From: Parazoarcus communis SWub3 = DSM 12120
GTDB lineage: Bacteria > Pseudomonadota > Gammaproteobacteria > Burkholderiales > Rhodocyclaceae
Assembly (NCBI RefSeq): GCF_003226565.1
Contig: NZ_QKOE01000023.1
Location: 1 to 55,959 of the forward strand
DNA length: 55,959 nt
Direction of reading: 5' to 3'
Shown: piece after piece, positions 7,992 through 15,876 of the stretch
How positions within the stretch are numbered: position 1 is the first letter of the stretch
How the letters are laid out: the number at the start of each line of letters is the position of its first letter
The notes under the pieces: model-generated
The model's database searches: none
What the model was told of the DNA's origin: nothing
Seen by the model: the letters and a program-made list of their open reading frames with translations, nothing else
Program-made: the position numbers and the translations under genes

Positions 7992-9923
7992 ATGCGCCTG
8001 TCCGCCCTGCTCGCCACATTCACCCTATTTGCCAGTTCGACCGCCTTGGCCAACTGCCCCGGCTCCATTGCCTTTGGGACTGCGGCCAGCCGCGGGCCGC
8101 AGGTGGCGGACCGCTTGCTCGATGGCCGTTGCCTGAGCGCGCACCTTGCCGACGCAGTGGGGCGCGATCCAACGCCGGACGAGCGTTTCATCGCGGTGGC
8201 CAGCCTGGCCAGCCGTTGGGCCGAAGACGGCGTGCTGAGCCGGAAGGAAGCGGCGGCGCTGATGAGCGCGGCGCGCGATGCTACGGTAGCCAACACGGTG
8301 AAGCTGCGGGTGCTGGCCTTCAATGACTTTCATGGGCATCTCGACGGCAGCCGCCTGATGGTCAATAGCCCGATTGACGGCATCCATACGGCACCCGCAG
8401 GCGGCATTGCCCACCTTGCCGGGCTGGTGCGCGAACTGCGCACTGGCATGCCCGACACCGTGGTGGTATCCGCTGGCGATCTGATTGGCGCCAGTCCGAT
8501 GGAATCGGCCTTCTTCCACGACGAACCCACCATCGAGGCAATGAACCTGCTGGGTCTGGATTTCAGCGCCGTGGGCAATCACGAATTCGATGACGGCCTG
8601 CTCGAGTTGCTGCGCATGCAAAGAGGTGGCTGCCATCCCGGCGGACAGCACACCTGCCAGGGCGCGTCGGTGGGCAGCCCGGTGCCGTTCTCGGGGGCAC
8701 TGTTCGACTTTCTGGCGGCCAATGTGCGTGACGAGCACGGCAATACGCTGTTTCCGTCGTATGGCATCCGAACGGTGGGCGATATCCGTGTGGCCTTTGT
8801 TGGCGTGGCGCTGAGCAGCACCCCCCGTGTGGTCAACCCGGCCGGGGTCGCGGGGCTGCGCTTTGAAGACGAGGCCGACACCATCAATAGCGTGGCGGCC
8901 GACCTGCGGCGCCGCGGCATACAGGCCATTGTGGTGCTGTTGCACGAGGGCGGACGGACCGAAGGCAGCATCAACGACTGCACCGGCATGCAGGGCCCGG
9001 TGGTCGACATCGTCAGCCGGCTGGACGACGCGGTGGACCTGGTGGTGTCCGGTCACACCCACCATGCTTACGTGTGCCGCCTGCCCAAGCGCAGCGGTCA
9101 GCCAGTCACCGTGACCAGTGCCGGCTCGGCCGGCCGTTTGCTGACCCGGATCGACCTGACGCTGGATCGCCAGAGTCGCGACGTGGTCGCGGCAGACGCC
9201 CGCAACCTGGTGGTGGAACGTGACCCGAGCCGCACCCCGATCCTGCCCGACGCCAGCACGGCCACGCTGCTTGCCGCCTATACCGCATTGGCCGAACCCA
9301 TTGCCCGGCGCCCCGTGGCGCAGCTTGGCGCCGCACTGACGCGCAGCCCCAACGCGGCTGGCGAATCGCCGCTGGGCAACGTCATTGCCGACGCCCACTG
9401 GGAGACAACGCTCTTGCCTCAGGCCGGTGCGTCGGTGGCCGCCTTCACCAACCCGGGCGGCATGCGAGGGGATCTGCTTCCGGCGGCCGACGGCAGCGTG
9501 ACCTATGCCGACCTGTTCCGCATTCAGCCTTTTGGCAACACCTTGATCATCACCACGCTCAGCGGCCGCCAGCTATACGAAGTGCTGGCCCAGCAGTGGA
9601 CCAGTGGCAGGGTGCTGCAGGTGTCCTCCAGCGTCAGCTACCGCTATCGTGAGTTGCCCGGACAGCCCGGCCCGGCCAGCCGGGAAGTCTGCCCCGGCTC
9701 GTTGAAGATCGGCGGTCGGCCGGTGGTGGCGGACGCCGACTACCGTATTGCGGTCAACAGCTATCTGGCCGCCGGCGGCGACGGTTTCAGCACCTTCAGC
9801 CAGGGGCGCGACAGCCAGGGCGGCCCGCTGGACGTCGACGCACTGGCGGCGTATCTGGCGCATCTGGGCACCGTCAAGCCGCCTGCGCTCAAGCGGATCC
9901 AAAAGGTGGAGCGCTGCGACTGA
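7992..9923 (+). CDS. Exported 5'-nucleotidase / UshA-like metallophosphoesterase
   Basis: A 643-aa protein starting at ATG 7992, immediately before a clear signal peptide (residues 1-20, ending STALA). A spacer of about 80 residues precedes the calcineurin-like metallophosphoesterase domain (about 105-370), with FNDFHGH (D112, H114), SAGDLIG, VGNHEFDDG and SGHTHH metal-binding motifs. The 5_nucleotid_C domain follows (about 410-620) with GNVIADA, NPGGMRGDL and the FGN substrate segment. The protein is expected in the periplasm, where it hydrolyses nucleotides or UDP-sugars to nucleosides and phosphate. It is convergent with the SDR gene; the stops are 18 bp apart. Gene symbol is withheld because several related exported nucleotidases share this architecture. 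Confidence 0.9.
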   Translation: MRLSALLATFTLFASSTALANCPGSIAFGTAASRGPQVADRLLDGRCLSAHLADAVGRDPTPDERFIAVASLASRWAEDGVLSRKEAAALMSAARDATVANTVKLRVLAFNDFHGHLDGSRLMVNSPIDGIHTAPAGGIAHLAGLVRELRTGMPDTVVVSAGDLIGASPMESAFFHDEPTIEAMNLLGLDFSAVGNHEFDDGLLELLRMQRGGCHPGGQHTCQGASVGSPVPFSGALFDFLAANVRDEHGNTLFPSYGIRTVGDIRVAFVGVALSSTPRVVNPAGVAGLRFEDEADTINSVAADLRRRGIQAIVVLLHEGGRTEGSINDCTGMQGPVVDIVSRLDDAVDLVVSGHTHHAYVCRLPKRSGQPVTVTSAGSAGRLLTRIDLTLDRQSRDVVAADARNLVVERDPSRTPILPDASTATLLAAYTALAEPIARRPVAQLGAALTRSPNAAGESPLGNVIADAHWETTLLPQAGASVAAFTNPGGMRGDLLPAADGSVTYADLFRIQPFGNTLIITTLSGRQLYEVLAQQWTSGRVLQVSSSVSYRYRELPGQPGPASREVCPGSLKIGGRPVVADADYRIAVNSYLAAGGDGFSTFSQGRDSQGGPLDVDALAAYLAHLGTVKPPALKRIQKVERCD

Positions 9924-9941
9924 GCGCGTGCCGGCGCGTCC

Positions 9942-10754
9942 TCAATCCGGGCGCGCTGCAAGACGCTCGAACCAGGTTCGGGGCGATATGCCCTGGTCGG
10001 GGCCCAGGATGGAGAAGCCACCGTCCACCGCGATGTCGTTACCCGTCATCCACGAGGCTTCGGCGCTGGCTGCAAAGGCCACTACCCGCCCGACCTCATC
10101 GCCCCGCCCCACCCGCCCCAGCGGATGGAAGTGCGCCCCCACCGCGTCGGCGACCTCGGTGGAACCCCCGCTCATGCGCTCGACCGAGGGTGACCAGGTC
10201 CACGCCGGCGACACTGACAGCACACGGATGCCGCGCGGCGCCAGGGCGACGGCAAAGTTGCGGGTGATCTGCAGCAGCGCCGCCTTGGAGGCCGGATAGA
10301 TGGCGCGGCCATCGGCGCCAAACTTGCCGCCTGTACTGCCCAGGTTGACGACCACCCCACCCGGCCCCATCACGGCGGTGGCTTTCTGGGTAAAGATGGC
10401 GGCCGACACCAGATTGACGTTAAGGGTGTTGAGCCATTGCGCACGGCTGGACGGCAGGCCCTGGTCATCGTAGCTGCAGGCATTGTTCACCAGGATGTCG
10501 AGGTGGCCATGACGATCCAGCACCGTGGCGATGCAGCGGTCGATGGCGTGATCGTCGGTGATGTCGGTCTCGACGAAGCAGGCTTGCGCGCCAATTGCCG
10601 CCGCAACCGCTTCACCGGCCTCACGGCCGCGCCCCACCACTACGACCTGCGCGCCGCTGGCTGCCAGCGAAGCGGCGATGTCGGCACCCAGCCCCTGGGT
10701 TGCGCCAGTGACGATGGCAAGCTTGCCATTGAGGCGTGCGTTCTGCGTGTTCAT
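9942..10754 (-). CDS. Short-chain dehydrogenase/reductase (SDR)
   Basis: A 270-aa classical SDR with the cofactor motif TGATQGLG, the NNA segment (ILVNNACSYDD), a catalytic serine in NLGSTGG and YPASK. It is the last gene of the Rieske dioxygenase operon; its ATG overlaps the stop of the isochorismatase-like gene by 4 nt (ATGA). In such operons the SDR usually oxidises the cis-dihydrodiol or an alcohol intermediate to a catechol or ketone with NAD+. That role is inferred from context, as the substrate cannot be read from the sequence. Confidence 0.88.
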   Translation of the reverse strand: MNTQNARLNGKLAIVTGATQGLGADIAASLAASGAQVVVVGRGREAGEAVAAAIGAQACFVETDITDDHAIDRCIATVLDRHGHLDILVNNACSYDDQGLPSSRAQWLNTLNVNLVSAAIFTQKATAVMGPGGVVVNLGSTGGKFGADGRAIYPASKAALLQITRNFAVALAPRGIRVLSVSPAWTWSPSVERMSGGSTEVADAVGAHFHPLGRVGRGDEVGRVVAFAASAEASWMTGNDIAVDGGFSILGPDQGISPRTWFERLAARPD

Positions 10755-11362
10755 GATTGCGCTCCTTGCGCATCCAGTCTGGCGAGCAAGGGATCGACAT
10801 CGTCGACCTCGGCAATCAGCCGCATGCTGGCCAGTGCGTTGTCGTGAGCGGCACCCGCGGCGGCGCAGGCGTCGGCCGCAACGGTGACTTCGTAGCCGCG
10901 ATCGGCCGCATCGCGCACCGTACTTTCCACCACCGAGTGGGTGGCGATGCCGCCGACCACCAGTTGGCGGGCGTCGAGCTGGCGCAGCAGGATTTCCAGC
11001 TCGGTGCCGTAAAACGCGCTGATGCGGTTGTGTTTGAAGGCAAACTCGCGTGGGCTGTCGATCGGCGCAAGCTCGGCATAGAACTCCGCGCCCCAGTGGC
11101 CGTCGCGCACCGCACCGATCTCGATGGTCTTGCGAAAGATCGGTGTGTTGCGCGTCAGGTCGGCATAGTCGGGGCGAAACGCCATGCGGACATGGATGAT
11201 GGGCCAGCCACGTGCGCGCGCCCCCGTCAGCAGCCGCCCGGCAGCTGCAATGAGGCGTGCCCGTGCCGGATCGTCCTCCGACAAGCCGACCCGGATACGG
11301 CCCTTGGGGTGCAGTTGGTCGTTCTGGTAATGCAGGGCGAGGACGATCGGCAAGGGGTTCAT
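10751..11362 (-). CDS. Isochorismatase-fold protein lacking the catalytic Asp and Cys
   Basis: A 203-aa protein of the isochorismatase/cysteine hydrolase superfamily. The start at 11362 is fixed by a TGATG overlap with the beta-subunit stop. The family triad is Asp-Lys-Cys. The usual IDMQND is ALHYQND here, giving His11 for Asp. The lysine is kept (K110 in FKHNRISAF). The cysteine position in GIATHSVVEST is Val144. The rest of the fold, including the conserved ESTVRDA helix, is well preserved. It may be a non-hydrolytic binder, or may use a changed mechanism as true isochorismatases do without Cys. It is translationally coupled to oxygenase subunits and the SDR, so it probably acts on a pathway intermediate. 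Confidence 0.82.
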   Translation of the reverse strand: MNPLPIVLALHYQNDQLHPKGRIRVGLSEDDPARARLIAAAGRLLTGARARGWPIIHVRMAFRPDYADLTRNTPIFRKTIEIGAVRDGHWGAEFYAELAPIDSPREFAFKHNRISAFYGTELEILLRQLDARQLVVGGIATHSVVESTVRDAADRGYEVTVAADACAAAGAAHDNALASMRLIAEVDDVDPLLARLDAQGAQS

Positions 11363-11898
11363 CAGATGAACACCTCCAGATTGGCGAACACGTCGTCGCA
11401 GTTCACCAGATTGACCCGCTTGAGCACGATCTTCCAGCCACCGTCGTCCGTGGCGGCCAGCTTGTGAAACACCGCGCCGGCAAGCTGGCGCTGCTCGATG
11501 CGCCATTCGGTCAGCTGCAAGGTGGAGCGCACGATCAGGTGACCCGCGGCATCCAGGCCCTCGATGGTGATGTTGCCCACAAGGTGCGCACTGCGGGTCA
11601 GCGGCTGCTGCGACCAGTTGCGCGCGTTCTCCACCCGGCGCACGCGCACCTCACGCAGCATCTTGTCTTCCCAGAACAGCGAGATCTGCTCGAAGGGGTT
11701 GGCCTGGTCATGGAAACGCGGCACCCAGTAGCGGCCATCTTCGGTCCATAGGGCCAGCCACTCGGCAAAGCGACGCTCGTCCAGCAAGCGGGCTTCGCGA
11801 TACAGAAACTGTTCGACACCGCGCAGCGCCTCGGCCGATAAAGTGGCACCCGCGACGGGCACGGTGGAGACGTCAAAGCTTCGATCAAGCAGCTGCAT
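11362..11898 (-). CDS. Ring-hydroxylating dioxygenase, beta (small) subunit
   Basis: A 178-aa protein of the ring_hydroxyl_B / NTF2-like fold. Recognisable segments include EQFLYREARLLDERRFAEW, LWTEDGRYWVPR and the C-terminal WKIVLKRVNLVNCDD. The start ATG 11898 has GGAGG about 7 nt upstream and overlaps the end of the alpha-subunit gene by 14 nt. Beta subunits are structural partners in the alpha3beta3 hexamer and hold no metal. It forms an operon with reductase, alpha, isochorismatase-like and SDR genes. Confidence 0.92.
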   Translation of the reverse strand: MQLLDRSFDVSTVPVAGATLSAEALRGVEQFLYREARLLDERRFAEWLALWTEDGRYWVPRFHDQANPFEQISLFWEDKMLREVRVRRVENARNWSQQPLTRSAHLVGNITIEGLDAAGHLIVRSTLQLTEWRIEQRQLAGAVFHKLAATDDGGWKIVLKRVNLVNCDDVFANLEVFI

Positions 11899-13243
11899 GG
11901 CCAGCCTCCGTGGATGCGGTTTGATTGGGGGTCGCCTGAGTGGGCGGATTGAGCATGTACTGTTTCCAGGCGGCAAACTGGTTGCGCATCGGCAGTTCGC
12001 TGGTCCCGTTGGTGGACACCATGCCGTCCGGTGTTTCCTGATCGGTTCCCAGGTAGCGGTGCAGGCTGACCCAGTCGCCACCGCGGGTCTGGTTGCCTTC
12101 CTGGCAACGCTTGTACACCTCGACGTCATCCGGCATGACGTTGGATGAGGGCGAGTTGATCAGGTTGGCATAGGTCAGCGCACGGTCGAACACCGCGTCC
12201 GGCGCCCCCTTGAGGCGGAAGGTCTGGATCTCGATCATGGTGCGGTCCACGCTGACCGGACGGATCACCCGGAACTGCTGGAACACCGTGTGCGGCGAGC
12301 CGCTGCCGTAGATGATGGTGTTGTGGCGGTTCATGCCCATGATCTGACGGGCCTTCTCTTCACCATAGGCCTCGGTCAGCACCGCAAAGTGATCGCGCGA
12401 GACGGGGTCGCGGGTGGCGGCGGTGGGGTCGAAGATGCCTTCCATATAGCCGTGGCCGTTGTGATAGGCGCGCAGCTCCAGCTTTTCCCAGAACTCGTAG
12501 GGTTCGCCATTGCCGTCCATGATCAGCAGTTCGAACGGCATCTCGCCGATCTCCTTGGCTTCCTCACGTGCGGCGACAAAGGACGATTCATGGGTGACGC
12601 GGGCATGCATGGTGTCATGCAGGTTCTCGTAGAACACCTTCCAGTTCGATTTCTGCATGACACGGAAGGTGCCGCCGGCCACTTCCACCTCACCCACCGG
12701 CGAGCGTTCGCACAGGTTGTCGATGGAAGATGCCACGCCACCGAGGAAGGTCTTCAGGTCCGGGCCTGCGGCCGACTGGCTGGCAAACACGAAACCGCGG
12801 TAGCTGTCGACGCGGGCCACGGCCTTCATCGAGAAGTCGGGGTTGGCAGGGTCGTAGCAGGTGCCCTCCAGACCGTTCTTCAGCGGCAGCGACAGATGCG
12901 AGCCATCCAGCTTGAACGTCCACGCGTGGTAAGGGCAACGGAAGAACTTCCCGGTACAGCCATCGCCTTCCGGCACCACCTTGGCGCCTTTGTGCGGACA
13001 GCGGTTGTACACCACATGCACCTTGCCGTCGGCCGCGCGTACCATGATCACATCCTGGTCGCCGATGCGGGTGGTGTGGTAGTCACCGGTCTTCTTTACC
13101 TGGCTTTCGTGGCCAACGTAGATCCAGGCCTGCCCGTAGATGCGCTCCATCTCCAGGGCGAAGATCTCGGGGTCGGTATAGACGTGCTTGTGCACGCTGT
13201 CGGGGCGCACCATGGCGGCAAGCGCTTCGTTGGACAGAGTCAT
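11885..13243 (-). CDS. Rieske non-heme iron dioxygenase, alpha (large) subunit
   Basis: A 452-aa oxygenase component. The start ATG 13243 is preceded by GAGGAG. The Rieske [2Fe-2S] ligands are C82/H84 (RCPHKG) and C103/H106 (CPYHAW). The mononuclear iron site is in NLHDTMHARVTH, with H213 and H218 and the bridging D210. The C-terminal segment MPDDVEVYKRCQEG is typical of group II/III alpha subunits. It adds O2 to an aromatic ring using electrons from the reductase encoded upstream. The substrate is not predictable by eye; comparison to benzoate-, phthalate-, salicylate- and heteroaryl-dioxygenase clades would be needed. The operon is preceded on the minus strand by two XylS-type boxes. Confidence 0.93.
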   Translation of the reverse strand: MTLSNEALAAMVRPDSVHKHVYTDPEIFALEMERIYGQAWIYVGHESQVKKTGDYHTTRIGDQDVIMVRAADGKVHVVYNRCPHKGAKVVPEGDGCTGKFFRCPYHAWTFKLDGSHLSLPLKNGLEGTCYDPANPDFSMKAVARVDSYRGFVFASQSAAGPDLKTFLGGVASSIDNLCERSPVGEVEVAGGTFRVMQKSNWKVFYENLHDTMHARVTHESSFVAAREEAKEIGEMPFELLIMDGNGEPYEFWEKLELRAYHNGHGYMEGIFDPTAATRDPVSRDHFAVLTEAYGEEKARQIMGMNRHNTIIYGSGSPHTVFQQFRVIRPVSVDRTMIEIQTFRLKGAPDAVFDRALTYANLINSPSSNVMPDDVEVYKRCQEGNQTRGGDWVSLHRYLGTDQETPDGMVSTNGTSELPMRNQFAAWKQYMLNPPTQATPNQTASTEAGHAAA

Positions 13244-13263
13244 TGCGGCTCTCCTCGGGGTGG

Positions 13264-14220
13264 TCAAAGTTCGAGCACCAGTCGCTCGGACCGGGCTCGG
13301 GAAACACAGGTACAAAAACCGCCTTCGGCACGCTCGCGCGCCGACAGGCAGATATCGCGGTGGTCGGCCTCGCCGGCCAACACTTTGGCGGTGCAGATGC
13401 CGCACTCGCCACGGCGGCAGTCGAACATCGGGTCCAGACCGGCCGCTTCCATCACATCCATCACCGTCTTGCCCGCTGGCACCTCAAGGGTAATGCCACT
13501 GCTGGCCAGCTCTACGGTGAAGCTTCGGTCACCCGCCACCTCCAGCGTGCCGGCGAACAGTTCGCAATGCAGTTGGGCATCGGCCCAGCCCAGCTGGCGG
13601 GCGGTGTCGAGCACTGCCGCGATGAAGCCCTTGGGGCCGCATACATACAGGTGACGCCCGCGCCGGGGCGCGCCGATGGTCGGCGCCAGCGGCATGCCAC
13701 GCGCCGGGTCACCGCCGTCAAACCAGCACTGCGCCCCCGGCAGTGCCTGCACGTCGGCACAGTAGGCCGCTTCCGCGGTTGAACGGCTGGCATAGTGAAG
13801 ATCGAATTCGGCGCCCGCCTGCTGCAGCGCACGCGCCATGCACAGGATGGGGGTGATGCCGATGCCGGCGGCCAGCAGCAGATGCGATTCCGCGTCCGCC
13901 ACCAGCGGAAAGTGATTGCGTGGTGCCGTCGCGGTCAGTCGGTCGCCCACCGCCAGGCCATGCACCCAGCGCGAGCCGCCACTGCCCTGCGCTTCGAGTT
14001 GAACCGCAATCTCGTAGCACGAGCCGCCGTCGGCCGGCTGCACCAGTGAATAGGCTCGATGCAGCAAGGGATTGCCACTGCTGGCGGGCACATGTAGCTC
14101 GATGTGCGCACCGGGGGTGTAGTCTGGCAATGGCGAGCCGTCTGGCGTGACCAGGATCAGACGGCGGATGCGCGGGGTAAGCGCATCGACCTGTTCGACC
14201 TGAAGTTCTAGAAGGGACAT
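13264..14220 (-). CDS. PDR-type (phthalate dioxygenase reductase/VanB-like) ferredoxin reductase
   Basis: A 318-aa flavoprotein with the order FMN domain (RAYSLVQP), NAD domain (AAGIGITPILCMARAL, YVCGPKGF) and C-terminal plant-type [2Fe-2S] ferredoxin (CRRGECGIC plus a later ICLS). The start is ATG 14220; upstream in-frame sequence is not protein-like. It passes electrons from NADH to the Rieske alpha subunit. The gene lies 20 bp upstream of the alpha gene and is first in the operon. PDR-type reductases more often serve alpha-only oxygenases, so pairing with an alpha/beta oxygenase is a less usual combination. Confidence 0.92.
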   Translation of the reverse strand: MSLLELQVEQVDALTPRIRRLILVTPDGSPLPDYTPGAHIELHVPASSGNPLLHRAYSLVQPADGGSCYEIAVQLEAQGSGGSRWVHGLAVGDRLTATAPRNHFPLVADAESHLLLAAGIGITPILCMARALQQAGAEFDLHYASRSTAEAAYCADVQALPGAQCWFDGGDPARGMPLAPTIGAPRRGRHLYVCGPKGFIAAVLDTARQLGWADAQLHCELFAGTLEVAGDRSFTVELASSGITLEVPAGKTVMDVMEAAGLDPMFDCRRGECGICTAKVLAGEADHRDICLSARERAEGGFCTCVSRARSERLVLEL

Positions 14221-14299
14221 CGGCGAGACTCCGTGAATGCTGGCCGACGGATGGGTCCCGTCGGCGAAGCCAAATCTATTCACTCCGCCGGGCCCGCAA

Positions 14300-14334
14300 T
14301 AGCCACACCTTGCACCGCCTGTCCGTTTATGGCG
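14300..14334 (-). promoter_or_regulatory. Two tandem XylS-type boxes for the dioxygenase operon
   Basis: Read on the minus strand, the boxes are CGCC-N6-GGACA (14334-14320) and TGCA-N6-GGCTA (14314-14300), 20 bp apart. The proximal one is a perfect match to the TGCA-N6-GGNTA operator consensus known for XylS-like regulators. It ends 80 bp upstream of the reductase start. Similar pairs precede six other units in this window. Confidence 0.7.
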
Positions 14335-14348
14335 AAGCCTTGCCCAAT

Positions 14349-14394
14349 TGCCTGATTCGGACAGCGCCACGCCCCACCTTGCCTATTCCGGATA
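14349..14394 (+). promoter_or_regulatory. Two XylS-type boxes for the substrate-binding protein gene
   Basis: TGCC-N6-GGACA (14349-14363) and TGCC-N6-GGATA (14380-14394) are direct repeats 31 bp apart, one helical turn longer than the 20-21 bp seen elsewhere. They point towards the binding-protein gene and end 71 bp before its ATG. Together with the minus-strand pair at 14300-14334 they make a two-sided control region for divergent units. Confidence 0.65.
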
Positions 14395-14464
14395 GTCGCC
14401 CCGGCACAATTGCCCAAGAATCATTTGCACCTCACCCTCAACCCCACGAGACCGGAGCAACAGC

Positions 14465-15643
14465 ATGAAAAAAAGACTTGCCTGTATTGCAGCCACCCTT
14501 GCCACCGTCGGCCTGTTCAGCACCCCCGCACTGGCGGCAGACGAGATCCGGATCGGCTTTCTCACCACACTGTCCGGCCCCGGTGCCGCGCTGGGCACCG
14601 ATGTGCGCGATGGTTTCAAGCTTGCCCTGACCCACCACGGCGACAAGCTGGGTGGCCTGCCGGTGGTGTTCAATCTGGCAGACGACAACCAGAACCCGCA
14701 GACCGGGCGCCAGAACGTCGAACGCTTCCTCAAGCGCGACAAGGTCGATGTGGTCAGCGGCGTGGTGTTCTCCAACGTGCTGCTGCCGGTACTGCCGGAG
14801 ATCCTGAAGAACGACACGGTGTATCTGTCCACCAACACCGGGCCGCGTGACTATGCTGCCGAGAAATGCGACCCCAACTTCTTTGCGCTGGCCTGGCAGA
14901 ACGAGGACATCCCGGCGGCCATGGGCAAGTTCGCCACCGAAAAGGGCTACAAGCGGGTGGCGATGATTGCCCCCAATTACCCGGGCGGACGCGAATCGCT
15001 GGACGGGTTCAAACGCTTGTACAAGGGTGAGATCGTCGAAGAGCTGTACACCAAGCTCGGACAACTGGACTACGCCTCGGAGCTGGCCACGATCCGTGTC
15101 TCCAAGCCGGATGCGGTGTTCTTCTTCCTGCCCGGCGGCATGGGGGTGAACTTCATCAAGCAGTTCGACGGCGCAGGCCTGGGCAAGCAGATGGCCTTGC
15201 TGGCGCCTGGCTTCTCCGCCGATGAGGACACCATCAAGGCGGTGGGCGAATCCATCGTCGGGCTATACAACGCCTCACAATGGGCCGCGGACCTGGAAAA
15301 TGCACCAAACAAGCGCTTCGTCGCCGACTTTGTCCAGACCTACGGACGCATCCCGACCATGTACGCCGCCCAGGCCTATGATGCCGCCCTGCTGCTGGAC
15401 AGCGCAGTCAAGAAAATCGGTGGCAAGATCGAGGACAAGGCCGCGTTCCGCGCCGCGCTCAAGGCGGCCGAGTTCCAGTCCATTCGCGGCAACTTCCGCT
15501 TCAACAACAATCAGTATCCGATCCAGGATCTGTACATGCGTGAAGTGGTCAAGACGGCGGACGGCAAGGTCACCAACCGCACCGTCGGCACAGTGCTGAC
15601 GGCCCACGCCGACCACTTTGCTGGTGAGTGCCCGATGAAGTAA
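14465..15643 (+). CDS. LivK/Peripla_BP_6-type ABC substrate-binding protein
   Basis: A 392-aa periplasmic binding protein with a signal peptide (residues 1-24, ending TPALA). The mature start EIRIGFLTTLSGPGAALGTD is the family signature, and the following GFKLALTHHGDKLGG is also typical. Branched-chain-amino-acid-type binding proteins in catabolic clusters often bind aromatic acids such as benzoates or hydroxybenzoates. No permease or ATPase genes lie in the window, so it is an orphan that must work with a transporter elsewhere. It is divergent from the dioxygenase operon and shares its regulatory region. A strong terminator follows the stop. Confidence 0.92.
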   Translation: MKKRLACIAATLATVGLFSTPALAADEIRIGFLTTLSGPGAALGTDVRDGFKLALTHHGDKLGGLPVVFNLADDNQNPQTGRQNVERFLKRDKVDVVSGVVFSNVLLPVLPEILKNDTVYLSTNTGPRDYAAEKCDPNFFALAWQNEDIPAAMGKFATEKGYKRVAMIAPNYPGGRESLDGFKRLYKGEIVEELYTKLGQLDYASELATIRVSKPDAVFFFLPGGMGVNFIKQFDGAGLGKQMALLAPGFSADEDTIKAVGESIVGLYNASQWAADLENAPNKRFVADFVQTYGRIPTMYAAQAYDAALLLDSAVKKIGGKIEDKAAFRAALKAAEFQSIRGNFRFNNNQYPIQDLYMREVVKTADGKVTNRTVGTVLTAHADHFAGECPMK

Positions 15644-15660
15644 GGCAAGGCCCTTCCCCC

Positions 15661-15697
15661 ACGACACCGCCCGGCACCCGCCGGGCGGTGTCGTTTC
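15661..15697 (+). terminator. Rho-independent terminator after the binding-protein gene
   Basis: A perfect 15-bp GC-rich stem (15661-15675 with 15680-15694) encloses a 4-nt ACCC loop, followed by TTT. It lies 18 bp after the stop codon. Confidence 0.85.
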
Positions 15698-15876
15698 CGG
15701 CCGGGTATCTGCGCTTGCAGCGGCCATCTTGATCAGGGCGCGATTTTTGCTTAATTACTTTAAGCCCGAAAAAGCTTCGCTATTTATATTGATAACTAAA
15801 ACATTTTCGTAATATTGTTCCACACCCAACGCGAAGACTGCGACCGGGCATCCAACAACACGTTCTGGAGACGGAC

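Noticed and set aside
8025-9398. Long minus-strand open frame (457 codons) opposite the 5'-nucleotidase gene
   Set aside because: High-GC antisense shadow: rich in His, Gln, Arg and Gly without family motifs, while the plus strand encodes a complete signal-peptide protein with all metal motifs.
12290-13654. Plus-strand open frame (454 codons) opposite the Rieske alpha and reductase genes
   Set aside because: Antisense shadow; it crosses two well-supported genes and has no recognisable domain.
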